From Lepeophtheirus salmonis (taxonomy: Eukaryota; Arthropoda; Copepoda; Siphonostomatoida; Caligidae), in the NCBI RefSeq assembly GCF_016086655.4, contig NC_052133.2, forward strand, positions 45,500,383 to 45,564,382: 64,000 nucleotides of DNA, written 5' to 3'. The translations under genes and the position numbers were made by a program. Positions 1 through 12,060 of this stretch are shown here, piece by piece (within the stretch, counting starts at the first letter, position 1; the number at the start of each line of letters is the position of its first letter). Below the pieces are notes generated by a model. That model was not told the origin of the DNA and searched no databases. It saw only the letters and a program-made list of their open reading frames with translations.

Positions 1-1854
1 ATCATAACACACAATAATGAAAAAGCTGATTGTTAGGCATCATTTGGGTGAATAGTATAGGCTAGAATACATAAACAATCTTTTGATTTGATTATTTTGG
101 TCAAAATTTACACAAAACAAATTGACTATCAAGAAATCTCAGAAACATAAGAAAGTTACTTTACAACTATTTGTCAGTTATTGTGATTTTCTTGAACAAG
201 GCAAAATACAGATGAGGTCAAACTACGGCCTGAAGAACAAATATGACTAACAAATAAGATACTAAGAAGTGATTCCCCCCAAAAAAAGGAGAAGTGATTT
301 TCTAGTCAATCCTCGCAACAATTATTAGACTATTCTTTAGTAGATAGTTGGGAACTGTTGACAACCTAACAAAAGTTAGTTTCAGTTCAACCAATCAACA
401 TTAATATGAGGCCTGAAAAGAAAATCTACTGCTTATTTAAAAAATATATTTAACCTGTCAATATCTAGAATATACTATTGTTAAAAATCAAAAGGAAATT
501 CGCTTGGTAGACTTTGTTCTTTGTTTATTAAGCTCAAGATCTATATACAATTTTGCAAGTTTCAATAATAAGTCAGTTTGCTCATGGCTTATTATATTTG
601 TTTTTTTTACTTTTTATAAATAATCTTTTTCGACTAGTTAATTAATATAACTTTTGAAAATGTATTTTTTTGGATGTATCCCTTTAAAAAAACTATTTCA
701 ATAGTATGTCGTCTTCAATGAAAAGCTTGCACACCTTTGCAATTATAAAACAGTACAAAAACCATATATCAGAATGTGACAAAGAAGGCATATTATTATA
801 ATTGAGACGGGCTGTCGTGGTATCTATACATAAATGTATTATAATTTGATAGATATATTTTATACGGACTTGTAGAATGATACCATAAGCTATCGGATCA
901 ATAATTATTTTTATAAAAAAAGCAAATTGACTATTTTTTAGAGAAAAGAGGATCTATTGTTATTGAACTATTTAACTTTTGAAAATTCAGATGAAGTCGT
1001 AGTAGCTAATTTTTTAAATTTATTTCCCTTTTTTATGCCCAAACAAAGTTATAAAAGAAAAAAAATAAACTACAAGCGCTTGATAAGGTTAAATATAATT
1101 TTAGCTACATTTTTGTCCACTAGTTGTTGCTAAGAAAGCTATAAATTTTATTATATTATTAACTACTCAACTTTTTAATTAAAAGGTTGAAAAAAAATGC
1201 TTTGATAGTTCATCAGCACATTTTATTACAATTATTGGAAAGGATTACATTAAAGTTAGGAAAGTACACAATCCAAGGTATCCAAATTGTTCATGAGAGC
1301 CATTACGGTTTCGCAGCAAAAGAGTTTTTGACAATGGTTTGGGAGTTAGGTGCTTTTTCTTCTGCATTCACAAACTTTTTTTAAGATTGGGACCTTCATG
1401 AAGATGCTCGGTGTCAAATCGTCCTTAAACTATCAGGGTAAATTACAGATTTAAATCAGTAATCTGTTAAAAAAAAAATCCGAGTCATAGAAATGAGAGA
1501 TAAAGCTCTTTGAAAAAGTATACCATATTAAGCATTAAAACGTTGTCCAACGAATGGAATTAAACAAGAAAAGAATAACTTTTTTTAGAGATGATATGAA
1601 CTAAATCGTTAATAGATGTTCAGGATTATCCCTGTGTAGCTAAAGGTATAGCTTAAAAAAAGTTTCCAGCCTTCATCATGATCCTGAGCGTCCTTCGGAG
1701 TAGTAGAAATGACACTATCTGCCATATTTTACGTAAATGTTACAAATGTCTTTATAGACTGGTCGATGAAAATCCAAACACTTTGAATTTTATACTTCAA
1801 CAAGATATTATTTATTAATTAACAAAATCCTAAAAATAGATTTTTGTCAATCCT
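1..1854. other. AT-rich stretch, no gene recognised
   Basis: AT-rich filler with homopolymer runs. A 65-codon open frame on the plus strand (1187-1384) has no motif I recognise and no support as a gene. Nothing else stands out. Confidence 0.5.
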
Positions 1855-3060
1855 TAAAATAGCTGCTATTAGCGGCAATGATGGCTTCTAGGTGATGGCA
1901 AAGGCCTAATATCCTCTGCAAACGTAGTTCTATGTCATGGCGTGTCATTGCTGGATAACAGTGGTTTTGCGAGTCTCAGTGTTGGGTGACGGACACTGCA
2001 GGCCATCCTTCCAACATGTATCCGAATGGTATATTTGAAAGAGTTGATATCAGGGTTGTAGTTTTAAAAAAGAGTATTGCCACGTAGGAGATGGGTTTCT
2101 TAAATTGCTGTTGTCAAAAGTATCTACTCTACCCTCACAAGGCTCTTTCTAACTGCTTTTTATAGGTATCTGGTAAGGGTTATGTAAAACCCCAAGATCT
2201 CTTGTATGGGATTTCATGCACTTAAGGGGATTAGCCTGAATTTTTTTCTTAAATCCTCTAGGTCCAGTTTCGCATTTTTGACAGAACCCTTCTTCTTTTC
2301 CACCGTTTTGAACTTAATGATGGTGTAGACGGTGGTCCTGGAGAAGTTCCTTATACTTGGAGCTCAAAAATGAAAATTCGTTTATTACCTTCAAGTGTTA
2401 TATTCTTGAATTGTAAGTAAGCTGAAGGGCTTAAGTTTTTTTTCCTTCTTGTAATAATTTGTTTTTTCTTTAATATGTCGAAATGTGAATTAAATTCAAT
2501 TTCTTATTCTTTATAAATTGTTGATTTTTTTCTTCTTTTTTTTTTTTTTTTAATTCTGGTTTGTTTTCTTTTAATAATTTAAAATTATGGCCTTATGCTC
2601 TTTTTTTCATAAACTGTATCCATGTTGAATATATTGACGTTTGTTTAAGAAAATAATATATTTCCCTATTTTTGGGAGTTGGGGGGGAGAAGAAGTTGGA
2701 ATGCCTAATAACAGACTTCCTACTATAAATTTATGAACATAAACATGTCCCATGCCACTTTTAGTAAAATATTAGAAAATTATATTAACTTTGATACACA
2801 TCGCTTACAATTATATATTTTGATTCACTTTATGTTATTTATTTTACACACATGTGCTCGCTTTGTTGAGCATTACCTGTTTCTCTCTTCTTCGTTTTTC
2901 TTTCTAACAATTCACTTTAAAATTGTTAATTTATTTATTATTAGAACTGTTTAGTATCAATTAAATGTGTACCTAAATATATTGTAGTTAATAGTAATAA
3001 AAAAATTGAATTAGTAAGTGTTCAGATTTCAATGGGCATCCTTGTATATAATGTCTTTAT
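1855..3060 (-). pseudogene. Tc1/mariner transposase relic, family A copy 1
   Basis: Read on the minus strand, the block at about 2345-2250 gives a helix-turn-helix segment with the string SRTTVYTIIKFKTVEKKKGS. The block at 2010-1861 gives the C-terminal part ending in HHLEAIIAA, which is how these transposases usually finish. The middle, holding the first two catalytic aspartates, is missing or unreadable, and frames shift repeatedly. The same layout and much of the DNA recur at 29310-30080 and, in part, at 62566-63015. The 5' end lies near 3015-3050, where a stretch resembling a terminal repeat matches 30006-30045. About 490 bp at 2515-3005, including a 16-base T run and a 73-codon open frame of no recognised content, are absent from copy 2, so they are either an insertion here or a deletion there. 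No function is expected. Confidence 0.7.
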
Positions 3061-3345
3061 CTATATAATATATTACTATTTTGATACAAAAATGAATTTA
3101 TCATATTTTTTTTTTTTACCTACAAGATTTATGGTAAAAAGTATATTTTATATTATTTATACCTTTCAAGGCGAAAAATAACATTAAATTGAGTAGTTAT
3201 TTTAAAAAACAAAAGTATCAAAAAGCACTTGTTAGACCACAAAACCAGAAATTTCGGGTATTGAAGGTCTTTATGATGTTTCTCGAGTCAGAAGCTCCTT
3301 GAAACACACCCTTTAACAAAGTTAAAAGTTTGATGACTAGTGTAA

Positions 3346-3730
3346 TACATGGGCTAAAATGTCAAGGGCTTTCAAAACAGATGGCATTTTTTTTTATTTA
3401 CTTCATTTTCAGTCAGTACCAACCTTCAAGAGACAGCTGTCAAAATTTCATGACAAGCTGTTAGTTAATATGTGTTTTATTGTGCGGAGTGTAACGTTAC
3501 TTCTGTTATTTACAAAACAGTGAATCAAAAACAATTTTGTTCTTAAATTTTACACCGTTTATTGATGTGAAAAAATACCGTTAAAGTATGGTAATGCCTT
3601 AAAAAGTGTTATGGGGACTTGGTTCTATAAAGCAAATAAAATAATAATAATAATATTTTTAAACAAACCAATTTTGAACGGAAAAACCCCGTATTTTCTA
3701 TGTTAAGCCAGGGACTACTCTGCCCATGTA
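3346..3730 (+). mobile_element. Short mariner with both terminal inverted repeats
   Basis: The element starts at TA plus CATGGGC (3346-3354) and ends with GCCCATG plus TA (3722-3730). The two ends match as inverted repeats over about 30 bases with gaps, and the TA dinucleotides fit a mariner target duplication. Inside, 3522-3620 still encodes a degraded mariner N-terminus in the order NQKQF, LH, KNTVKVW, CYGD, with stops. The rest of the transposase is gone; an ATA microsatellite (about 3640-3657) sits at the presumed deletion point. It is an internally deleted, non-autonomous copy that could have moved only with transposase supplied by a full-length relative. The family assignment rests on recall of mariner N-termini; the terminal repeats are seen directly. 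Confidence 0.7.
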
Positions 3731-4385
3731 TTAACTATTGTTTGTTTTTTTTATCTTACTATTATTGGTGTTAATATTGATCCCTTAAGGATAAATAAAC
3801 GTATTCATACTATGTATAGAGGCATCTATAATTCATTCAAAGGACAAAAAGTATTATATAAACTTCCAAATATATTGGGAATCCATATAATATTGATTTC
3901 CGACGAATGATTTTGATAAAATCCCTAAAATTGGGGAAAGAGTGGAAATAGTCAAAAACAATGGTAAATTTCTGTTTTAAAATAATTATATTCAAATTAA
4001 AACTCTTACTGAAATAAATATAGGAAGATACTCTTTTGTAAATGAAGTACCAATTATTCATAATTAAAATATATTATTTTTACGGAGAAACAGTAGGTCA
4101 CTGATCCCTTATTCGTTTTCAAGCAAAACCTTTCAAGTTTTTATGTACAAGTAAATATACTAAGTTAGTAACAAGCCCAGAAATGGTGACCGGAAGATTT
4201 GCATCAGAAATTTCCACCTTGAGAAGTTTGTCAAAAAATTGTGAATACAAAATTTGCGAAGAAAATTACAAAAGAAAAATGTTTTGCACTAATTTTTGCA
4301 AAAAAAGTATAAAGAAACCTTTATTCGCTTTTTATAGAACAACAAAAAAACCCAATATTTTTTGTAAAAACTTGAAAATGTGATA
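3731..4385. other. AT-rich stretch between two mariners
   Basis: Open frames at 3837-4061 (minus) and 4183-4383 (plus) are of low complexity and match no family I know. The part near 4100-4385 may be the 3' untranslated end of the adjacent minus-strand mariner, but I see no clear terminal repeat. Confidence 0.35.
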
Positions 4386-4990
4386 ATTGCTTGATACCAG
4401 GTATTGATTGTACGGTGGGTACAATAAAACCTCCCATCCACGTTTGCGGAACTTATGGCACTTCATCAAAGATGTGCGTGGTCAGGTGTTGTCTTGATGG
4501 AATAAAAAAAACATTTCTATTCGCCAATTCTGACCGCTCCGAGCATGGCGATGGTTTGAGCCATTTTTCTGTGTTTTGACCACAATTCTGTTCTGTTGTT
4601 CTCATATATGACCCATTTTTTATCACAAGTCACCATACGCAACAAAAATGGGCCAACTTCGATACATTTCAGCGACAAGAAGTCGCATACATAAATTCGA
4701 ATCAATGTATTATTTCGATTCAATTCGTGTGGGACCCATACATCCAGCTTCTTCTTCAGACCAGCCTTCTTCGAAAGGTTTTTTGGCTTATCTTCAGTTC
4801 CTTGTAATTGAATAAGTGCTCACATGCCGGTCAAGCTCGACAACTTCCATCATTTTATCGACATCTTCGATGATTGGTCTACCAAAGCGTGCCTTATATT
4901 CGACGTCTAACTCACTCTAACAGAATCGTTGGAAACACTAATTTCCTGATCAATAAATAGCACAATTTTTTTTTTCCTGCCAACTGCTCC
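4386..4990 (-). pseudogene. mariner transposase relic (SETMAR-type)
   Basis: On the minus strand the pieces follow the order of a mariner transposase. First comes the DNA-binding part, RFGRPIIEDVDKMMEVVELD then RHVSTYSIT, at about 4918-4820. After a frameshift comes KKKLDVWVPHELNRN (about 4760-4705), then FLLRMVTCDKKWVIYENN (about 4650-4590), which carries the first catalytic aspartate region with the usual DEKW changed to DKKW. A deletion follows, then FHQDNT with the second aspartate and GWEVLLYPPYN, where the usual YSPDLAPSDY ending is lost. The order matches the D,D34D mariner family used by the SETMAR domain in vertebrates. Stops, frameshifts and the altered acidic residue make it inactive. 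Confidence 0.8.
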
Positions 4991-7900
4991 TTTTTACCTT
5001 GGTCGTACTGATACTCAAGAACAAAGATGTAAACGAATTATTTTTTAGAGTGTAGGCTTAACCTTTAAGCATATGTATTCTTTTTCTAATACTATTTAAA
5101 TCGTAAGATATAGATAGCTCGCTAAAACATCTAGCAAAAAAGTTTAAGAACTTTTTACTTAAACTAATAGAAACTCTAACAATGCAACTAAATATTACAG
5201 TTCCCTATGTGTCACAACACAACGTTTAATCCTGTTTTCAACAGGTTTGGTTTCTGTTTTGTTTTTGTTTCCCACCAGTCTCGCTCATTCCACCAGTTTT
5301 ACCAAATTAACCAATTTATGGCTAGATTGAACAAAAACTTGGCAGCGTCTAGCTTCCCAAAAAAGTCGAAAGAAAAGTAAGAGTACTATGTCAATGGTGG
5401 CCAAGGCTGCTTGTAGGAGGTGAAAGAGATTTGAGGAGAGGCCATTCTTGACTCAAAAGAATCAACAACCTAATGAAGCGTTATAGAAGTGTTATTAATA
5501 GCCTCAAACATCATTATGTCTGGGTGATTTTCTTATCGATAAAGAATTACCTGATTGTTTTATTACTTAAAGAATAAATATTATATTATTCATAATCGCA
5601 ATATATGACAGTTTCGTGTTGATAAAAAAGGATATATATAGGTATGAAGCAATTTAAGGATTTCGTTCGACTTGGGCTTCTAAAATGGGTTGCTGTATTT
5701 GAAAGATGGGAAACCACGTCTATAAATGTATGCATTAACTAAATAGTTTTAAAAAAAGTTTGAAACTTTTAAAAAATACAATTAAACTTTGTTCAAATGC
5801 TGTCTATACAAACATCGAATAGGCTAAACAAATTAAACGAAATTAAAACTCTATTGATTGCAAAAGAATACACTTAACTGTTGGGACAAATCAATACTTT
5901 AAAGTTTATGAAGAAATTTACCGATTAAACTATTATTTGAATTAATTATATACATAAATTGTAAGTATCGATTACAAAAATAAATTAATCTAGGTATTGT
6001 ATTTTTTTGATCGTAGGAAACGTTACTATGCCTACCAATGATAAAGTAATAGAAAACTACAAAGTTATAATTTTTAAAGTATGTATAATTATAAAGAACT
6101 ATACTATATGACAACAATCTGATCTATAAATATCAAGAAGTCGACACAGGTTGGTTATCTTACTTCAACTAATCTTTAATAGAGTCCTTCTATAAGACTT
6201 ATTCTTAGTATAAACAAGAAGAGCTCTAAGAGGTATACCATATACCAATTAACGCAAGGACTGCGAGGTCTTTTTTACTCTTAAGAACATTTATTTGAAG
6301 GTATATTTAAATGTAAATATTTTGCATTATTTTACTCGGAAAATCAATGTTTTAAATCATTTAGTTGGCAGCAAATAAGATTGCAAATAAATTAAAATGG
6401 TTAGTATTATAAATAGTTTTTTTCCTATTTATTCATTGCTACTTGATAATTGTTTGCCAATATTAATAAATTTAATTAAATCAAAATATATAAATCTCAA
6501 AATATAAACACTGAAAGAAATAAAATAACAAATTAGTTTGACTAATTATAAAAAAATAAAATTATACTATAAATTTTGAAAATAATTTAACAATATTATT
6601 GATTTAATATTTTTTTATAAAAGTCCAATAAACTGTACTTCCTATTGTTTTTATTTTCTGTTGAATAACTAGATGAAAATCAAAGTACCTTTGTTATTGA
6701 TAGTTACTAGAAGAACAACAATATTTTTGTTTTGGTCTCAAATTGGTCAAAATAGAAGATTTTAAAGTAATTTGTATCTAAATTTTAAAGTTTTTTATAT
6801 ACATTAAATGTTAATGTTTTTTTCGCGTTTATAGCATTCGCAAAATTGTGATTCTTCTCCATTACATATACGGTAAAACATTTGCAATAATAGAAGGTGA
6901 TGTGTAATATTTTTGCATTTTTTTTATGTTGAATGATTCATTGATTACATATATATTTGCAATAACATTCATGGTTATTTTGTCCCAAACAATCGTGAAA
7001 CTGCTTAAAAGGATATCACTATAAGTCATGTATCAAATATGATTACGTATATTGTTATAGCATAAATAAACATATTTTTCATAAAGTGATACTTTCTTAG
7101 AAGTTCTTTCATATGTTGTATTCTTTAAAAAAAAAGACGAATAATTTTTTTTTTGTATTTTTTCAGAAGTATTAATGAGATTGGTGTGTGAAGGATCCCA
7201 TAGTACTGAGCCGTATATCCATATAAGTAAAATATTAAAACTTGTTAAAATATAGAATTATGCTGTTTAGATATTTGTTGTGTTTCTTCTAATTTATCAT
7301 TGGAAAAAATGGAAAGTTTTTAAAAGTTTCAACCTATAAAATTATAAATAAAATTAAAAAGTCTTGAAAATAACCAATTTAATTGTAGTTGTGCTGGATT
7401 TGGTTTTTTTAACACATAATTTTCTAAATTTTTATTGGAATTTTCAAGTATTTTTAAACTTTAAATAAGATGAAACTAATTTTGGAAAATGGAAAAAGTT
7501 AGTAATCTGAATGAAAATAAACAACTTACTAAAATTTTTTATTTGTATATAGGTTATATGTGGGTTATTCAATTAGGAGAAATTACAATTTTTTGGTAAA
7601 ATTCTTCTTTTATAACGTTTGTGGTTGGAATGAAATAACAACCTGATTTTTTTATATCAATTAATTTCATTTGAAGCATACATAGTTCATATTTTAATAA
7701 AAAAAGATTATTTGGTTATTCTACCTTAGGTTAATAAAGTTTTTTTAAACTATTTTATAACTTTAAAAATTAGTTGGATTGTAATAAAAAAATATATTAT
7801 TTGCTAAAAATATTATTTACAGTGCACCCAAATACAACCCCTCAAAGCATTTGATGAGTTTGCATTATAAAAATGACAAAGGCGGCTCAATAAAATATGA

Positions 7901-8544
7901 AGTCCACTTGGACTTTTTCCAAGATTGAAAATTAACACACTATTTGAATTAACTACAGAAATCATTGGGTGAATAATTGTTCGAGTACACACAACACTTA
8001 TTTCAATCCTTTCAAAAAAACGGCATTATCATCTCTAAATATCATTATAAACCATCTCAACATTTATTATGCGTACATATATCTTATCTTATAAATTTTT
8101 GGTAAATTCTTCTCTGTTAAGAATTCATCTGATTAAGTACAGGCAGTTTTGTAATCAAGTAATAGTCTTTGTACTGCGATATGAATTATGTAGGTTTATT
8201 TTTTTATCAAATGGTGTAAAAGTCATCATAGCTATTAACTATTGAAAACATTTATTGCACCCCAATGAATTTTGAATATATTGCTATTTGTGAATTAACT
8301 AAAGTTTCTTCCTCCGTTACTCCCTTTAAATCATAACAAAAGTACTTTACTGGAATATTAAGTCACTCCAAAATTAGAATGAGCATTTAGTGATATATAA
8401 CTTTATCTTTTCTTAATACAAGTGAATTCATGAACTAAAATATTAGTTGGATAATGTATTAATAAATTGAACATTTATTGAAATAAAAATATTTGATCAT
8501 GAATGTATAAAAATCCTCTTGAGTAACCAATTTCTATCAAGGGT
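4991..8544. other. Gene-free AT-rich stretch
   Basis: About 3.5 kb of AT-rich sequence. The only longer open frame (5899-6117, minus) is Tyr/Ile/Asn-rich and looks like chance. A TACAGTGCACCC string at 7819-7830 resembles Tc1 ends, but no partner was found. I see no gene here. Confidence 0.5.
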
Positions 8545-8790
8545 ATATTATCCTAAAATAGATTTGTAATTTTAACATTACTCACCATTAAAAAAAAAAA
8601 TTAAACCCCTTATTAATAAAAAATATATAATTTTGCAAGCAAAACTTCTATAACAGGTCTCTTTTATAAAAAAAAAAAACTGAACATCCATCCGTATTTA
8701 GTATAAATCAAATATCCTGTAGGACTCCCAGATAAAGTAATATAATTCTTCAAACCCTTTCTTGATATTTAAGTACAAAAAAACTGACTT
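8545..8790 (-). repeat. Left degenerate LTR of a gypsy relic
   Basis: This block aligns as a direct repeat with 10362-10610 over about 200 bases with many substitutions and small indels. Shared anchors include ATTACTC then CCAT, AAATCAAATA and TGTAAGG/TGTAGGA. Because pol-type remnants on the minus strand lie exactly between the two blocks, they are read as the 3' (here) and 5' LTRs. The exact ends are uncertain and no clear target duplication was found. Confidence 0.5.
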
Positions 8791-10361
8791 GCTTTTACCC
8801 TGGCTTTGCTATATTGTAGCACCAGATTCATATATTTTTTTCTTTCATTTTTCGACGACCTTCTAAGTATTCCCTATTGTATTGTCGTAGTTACACCGCT
8901 TGTTAGATTACTTTGTGATTCAAAATTGATTGTATTTCTCATCTCCAAATTCACTCAATTGGCTTTCAAGTTTCTTCAAAAAACGCCTGTTCATTATAGT
9001 CCAGCATCAAAAACCATATACCATTATGGGATATTGACGATATCTTCCAACTACCACCACTTTCCCTACCTATATCCGATCTAGTTTGCCTAGGTCAGTA
9101 CTGGTTCTGGATAATAAAACTGCCATGTATTCACAAGGTTTCCCTTCTCTTAGATCCCGCTACTAAGCCTTCATATACACTTATCCCTCGCTCTCACCGC
9201 TTTTTTCTTTTGGTCCCACGCCTCTCGCCATTTGGGGTCAATTTTAGAATTTTTTTGTCTAATCAATGTAATCAGTCTTTTATATACATACAAAAATTAT
9301 TCTTATTTTATAAATTCCTATTTCAGTGTCTGGTGTACTTTTCAAACCTCAAATTTCATATAGACTTAACAAATTTATCATTGTTCAACGTTTTATTTAC
9401 TTTTTAATTGATCCTTCTGATCTTCCATTAGACTGTGGAAAATAAGCAGTTCACGTAAGGTGGGTGATCTTTCATATTTTTTTTAAATTCCGTTATTTCA
9501 TAGGATGCAAATTTGCGCCATTGTTGATTGTGATTCCTTTAGGAACACTAAATGTTGCGAAGAAACTAATCAAAACCACGGCCGACTATACGTAATCAAC
9601 GTAGAAGCTGGTAATATACGAATCAATTCAATAAATTTGGGTATGTTTCTACTTGATTATAAGACACTCTGAACCCTGCAAAATTAACAATTTCATTAAA
9701 AAATTTGAATTTATTTTCGTTCAGTAGGACAAATAATTTTCCCATTTGCTCCAAAAAATCGGTTATGCTCCAGTTGTGCATTATAAGTTAGAGTATCATC
9801 AACAAAACGAACTATTTTATTAAAGTCGACCATTATCTCCTCAAGACGTCGATAATATCCATTTCCACTCGACAAAAACCCTGAGGTACTCTTTTGTATT
9901 TAAATCTCCATATAAGTGTGATAAACGTTGTCATGTGACGGTTTTGGTCTGAATTGGAACACTTTGGAAGCCCTTTTATGCGTCAATGACTGTTTTATAG
10001 GCATCTTCTGCCGTAACCCTATTCTGAAAAAAATTTCTTGCCCCCAAAGGCAAAGTTGAGCCCCTGTATCAGCTATTGCATGCATCATCAATGTACCCAT
10101 TTTAGGATATTCTTGATATATCTTTGTAGTCCTGTTAAAGGAAAGGTACATTAACTTGTACTCTGGGTTGAGCCATGAGTTTTTGATTTATCCATATTTT
10201 ATTACAGAGCACAACGTGGATTTTTGATTTCGTCAGAGTAGAAATTTGACATATAGGTGCCTCTTCTTTTTCATCTTGGTTTTGTGAAATGCCAAACCTC
10301 TCTTGTTTACTTTGGCTTCTAATTTTGAACCAACATTGGATATACACTTTATGATGTTTTT
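8791..10361 (-). pseudogene. Ty3/gypsy gag-pol relic
   Basis: On the minus strand the domains occur in gypsy order. A possible gag end lies at 10347-10135. Then comes an aspartic protease at 10151-9900 with the active-site string IADTGAQLC. A reverse-transcriptase piece at about 9900-9720 reads YKRVPQGF and, after a shift, FVDDTLTYNAQLE, whose VDD is the catalytic pair, followed by NFAGFR at about 9690. An integrase piece at about 9580-9440 reads FATFSVPKGITINNGA then FASYEITEF. A short C-terminal piece near 9000-8960 reads NRRFLKKLE, typical of the end of gypsy pol. Most of RT, RNase H and integrase has been lost to deletions, and stops break every block, so it is inactive. The plus-strand open frames at 8806-9084 and 9210-9407 are shadows of this element. 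Confidence 0.75.
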
Positions 10362-10610
10362 TGTTATAACCCTTAAACGAAATTTACGATTAATCATTAC
10401 TCCCCATAAATTAAATAATCAATCAACTACTAATAATTAAATATTTAAAATTATGTGAAAAAAGCCTCCAAAGGAAGTCTCCTTTTTTTAAAAAACTTAA
10501 CTCCTATCAGAATATCATTTAAATCAAATAACTTGTAAGGTTCCCAAATGAATTTATATAATTATTTAATAACGATGTTATTTAACCAAAAATTACATCC
10601 TTTTTCACAT
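10362..10610 (-). repeat. Right degenerate LTR of the gypsy relic
   Basis: Direct-repeat partner of 8545-8790. On the element's own strand this is the 5' LTR, and the gag-protease remnant starts just inside it. The divergence between the two copies suggests an old insertion. Confidence 0.5.
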
Positions 10611-11794
10611 TTTTATAATCAAACCCATAGCTGTTAGAAATGGGACTTTTGTAAAGCAAGAAAGAAGGCTGGAGTTTGGTTTATGGTACTATTCATTATT
10701 ACTAACGCCAAAAACTTAATTTTAATTGTTTTGAAAAGTAGAAAAATGTAAAACTTCTTTTTAAATAGCCTTATATATAAACATAATACATATTATTTCT
10801 TTGACATATGTATAATTAAAGTTTTTAATATAAAAAAAAAGTTATAAATGATATAACTAAAAAAAAACTTAATACTTTTATAATTATTCATTTAGAAGGA
10901 ACTGTTTTAACCACATGGATCTAACAAATTAATTATATAACTTTTTACAAGACCAACACCCTACCCAAAGAGTGCACCATTAAAAAAATGCGGCGATTAA
11001 TTATATACACGTATAACTTTAGATATACTTTAATGTAAAACTTATTTTATACAGTGAAACTATGTTAATAGACATAAAGTATATCGTATCACTCATAATT
11101 TATAGGTTGACCATTTTTTATGTAGAATAGTACAGTGGAACCCATGTCAGATTTCGACGCACAACACGAATATTCGTCTTTACAGTATACACAGATGATC
11201 TTTGTACAGGATAAATCCATTTTTGGTGAATTTTTGCTATAATGTATGAGTATTTTTCTTCCTTAGAATAATTTCCCTTCAAAATGCAATTGTTTATAGT
11301 AGCTCAACAAAAGAAGAAGGAATAATGCACAATATTATTTTGTTAAGAGAATAACAAAACATACTTAATAAATGAATACCATGTATATAAATTTTGTTTA
11401 TGTAAAGTACTCAAAAAGTAGATTATAATTCTGTCTCGGAATTTATAAATTTTGAAAACTCAAGAATGTCGATTTTGAATAGTTTAAGCCCTAAATAAAG
11501 AGTTTCCCTTTTTTTTAAAGTTTATAAATGAATAATATATGAAACGTGATTAGTTTGAAATTTTGACATATGATTGAATGAATTTTAAATAAAATTATGC
11601 CAATCTTATTCAATGTAAGTTATTTATATACATACATTTACAGAATGAGGGCCCAAAACAAGCAGTAGCATGAATAAATTACGATTAACCCAGTTTTTAT
11701 GGAATCAAGAAAGACAGCTCAAAAAAAACAATTTATGATATGTTTAAACAATGTATTTAGCTATATTTTTTATTCTGAATGTCCTCATTCACTT
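10611..11794. other. AT-rich stretch
   Basis: No gene seen. A TACAGTGGAACCC string at 11130-11142 looks like the tip of a DNA-transposon end, but no inverted partner was found nearby. Confidence 0.45.
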
Positions 11795-12060
11795 ACAATA
11801 ACAGGTGTCCAGCTGTCAGTTAACAGATTGGCAGCTGTTGGCAATAAAAGCCATAGCCATGGCGTACCACACTGTCATGAGGGCAGTACAGAGCAAATCC
11901 AAATGGGGATGAGAGGTGCGGCAGACATTCTTCTCCAAAACTCCCCAAACTACAAAGTACTGGGATTTGAGGTCAGGGCTGGAAGAGGGCCACATGGAAG
12001 AAGGTCAGTAGTCAGTGATATGGCTGGTGTATAAGTTTTAGTTATTCTCGGCTGTAATTG
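11795..12060 (-). pseudogene. Tc1/mariner transposase C-terminal relic
   Basis: Noticeably richer in GC than its surroundings. The minus strand reads MWPSSSPDLKSQYFVVWGVL then EKNVCRTSHPHLD, which fits the block around the third catalytic aspartate (usually WPPSSPDLNPLDY.VWG) and the adjacent C-terminal part. The following LDACIAKNGG-like ending is degraded. The N-terminal two thirds were not recognised upstream (12060-12260), although a 72-codon minus-strand frame (12042-12260) overlaps that area. The 111-codon plus-strand frame at 11699-12034 is the antisense of this relic. Inactive fragment. Confidence 0.7.

Noticed and set aside
11699..12034. 111-codon plus-strand open frame
   Set aside because: It is the antisense of a transposase C-terminus on the minus strand (SSSPDL, VVWGVL, TSHPHLD), which explains its length.
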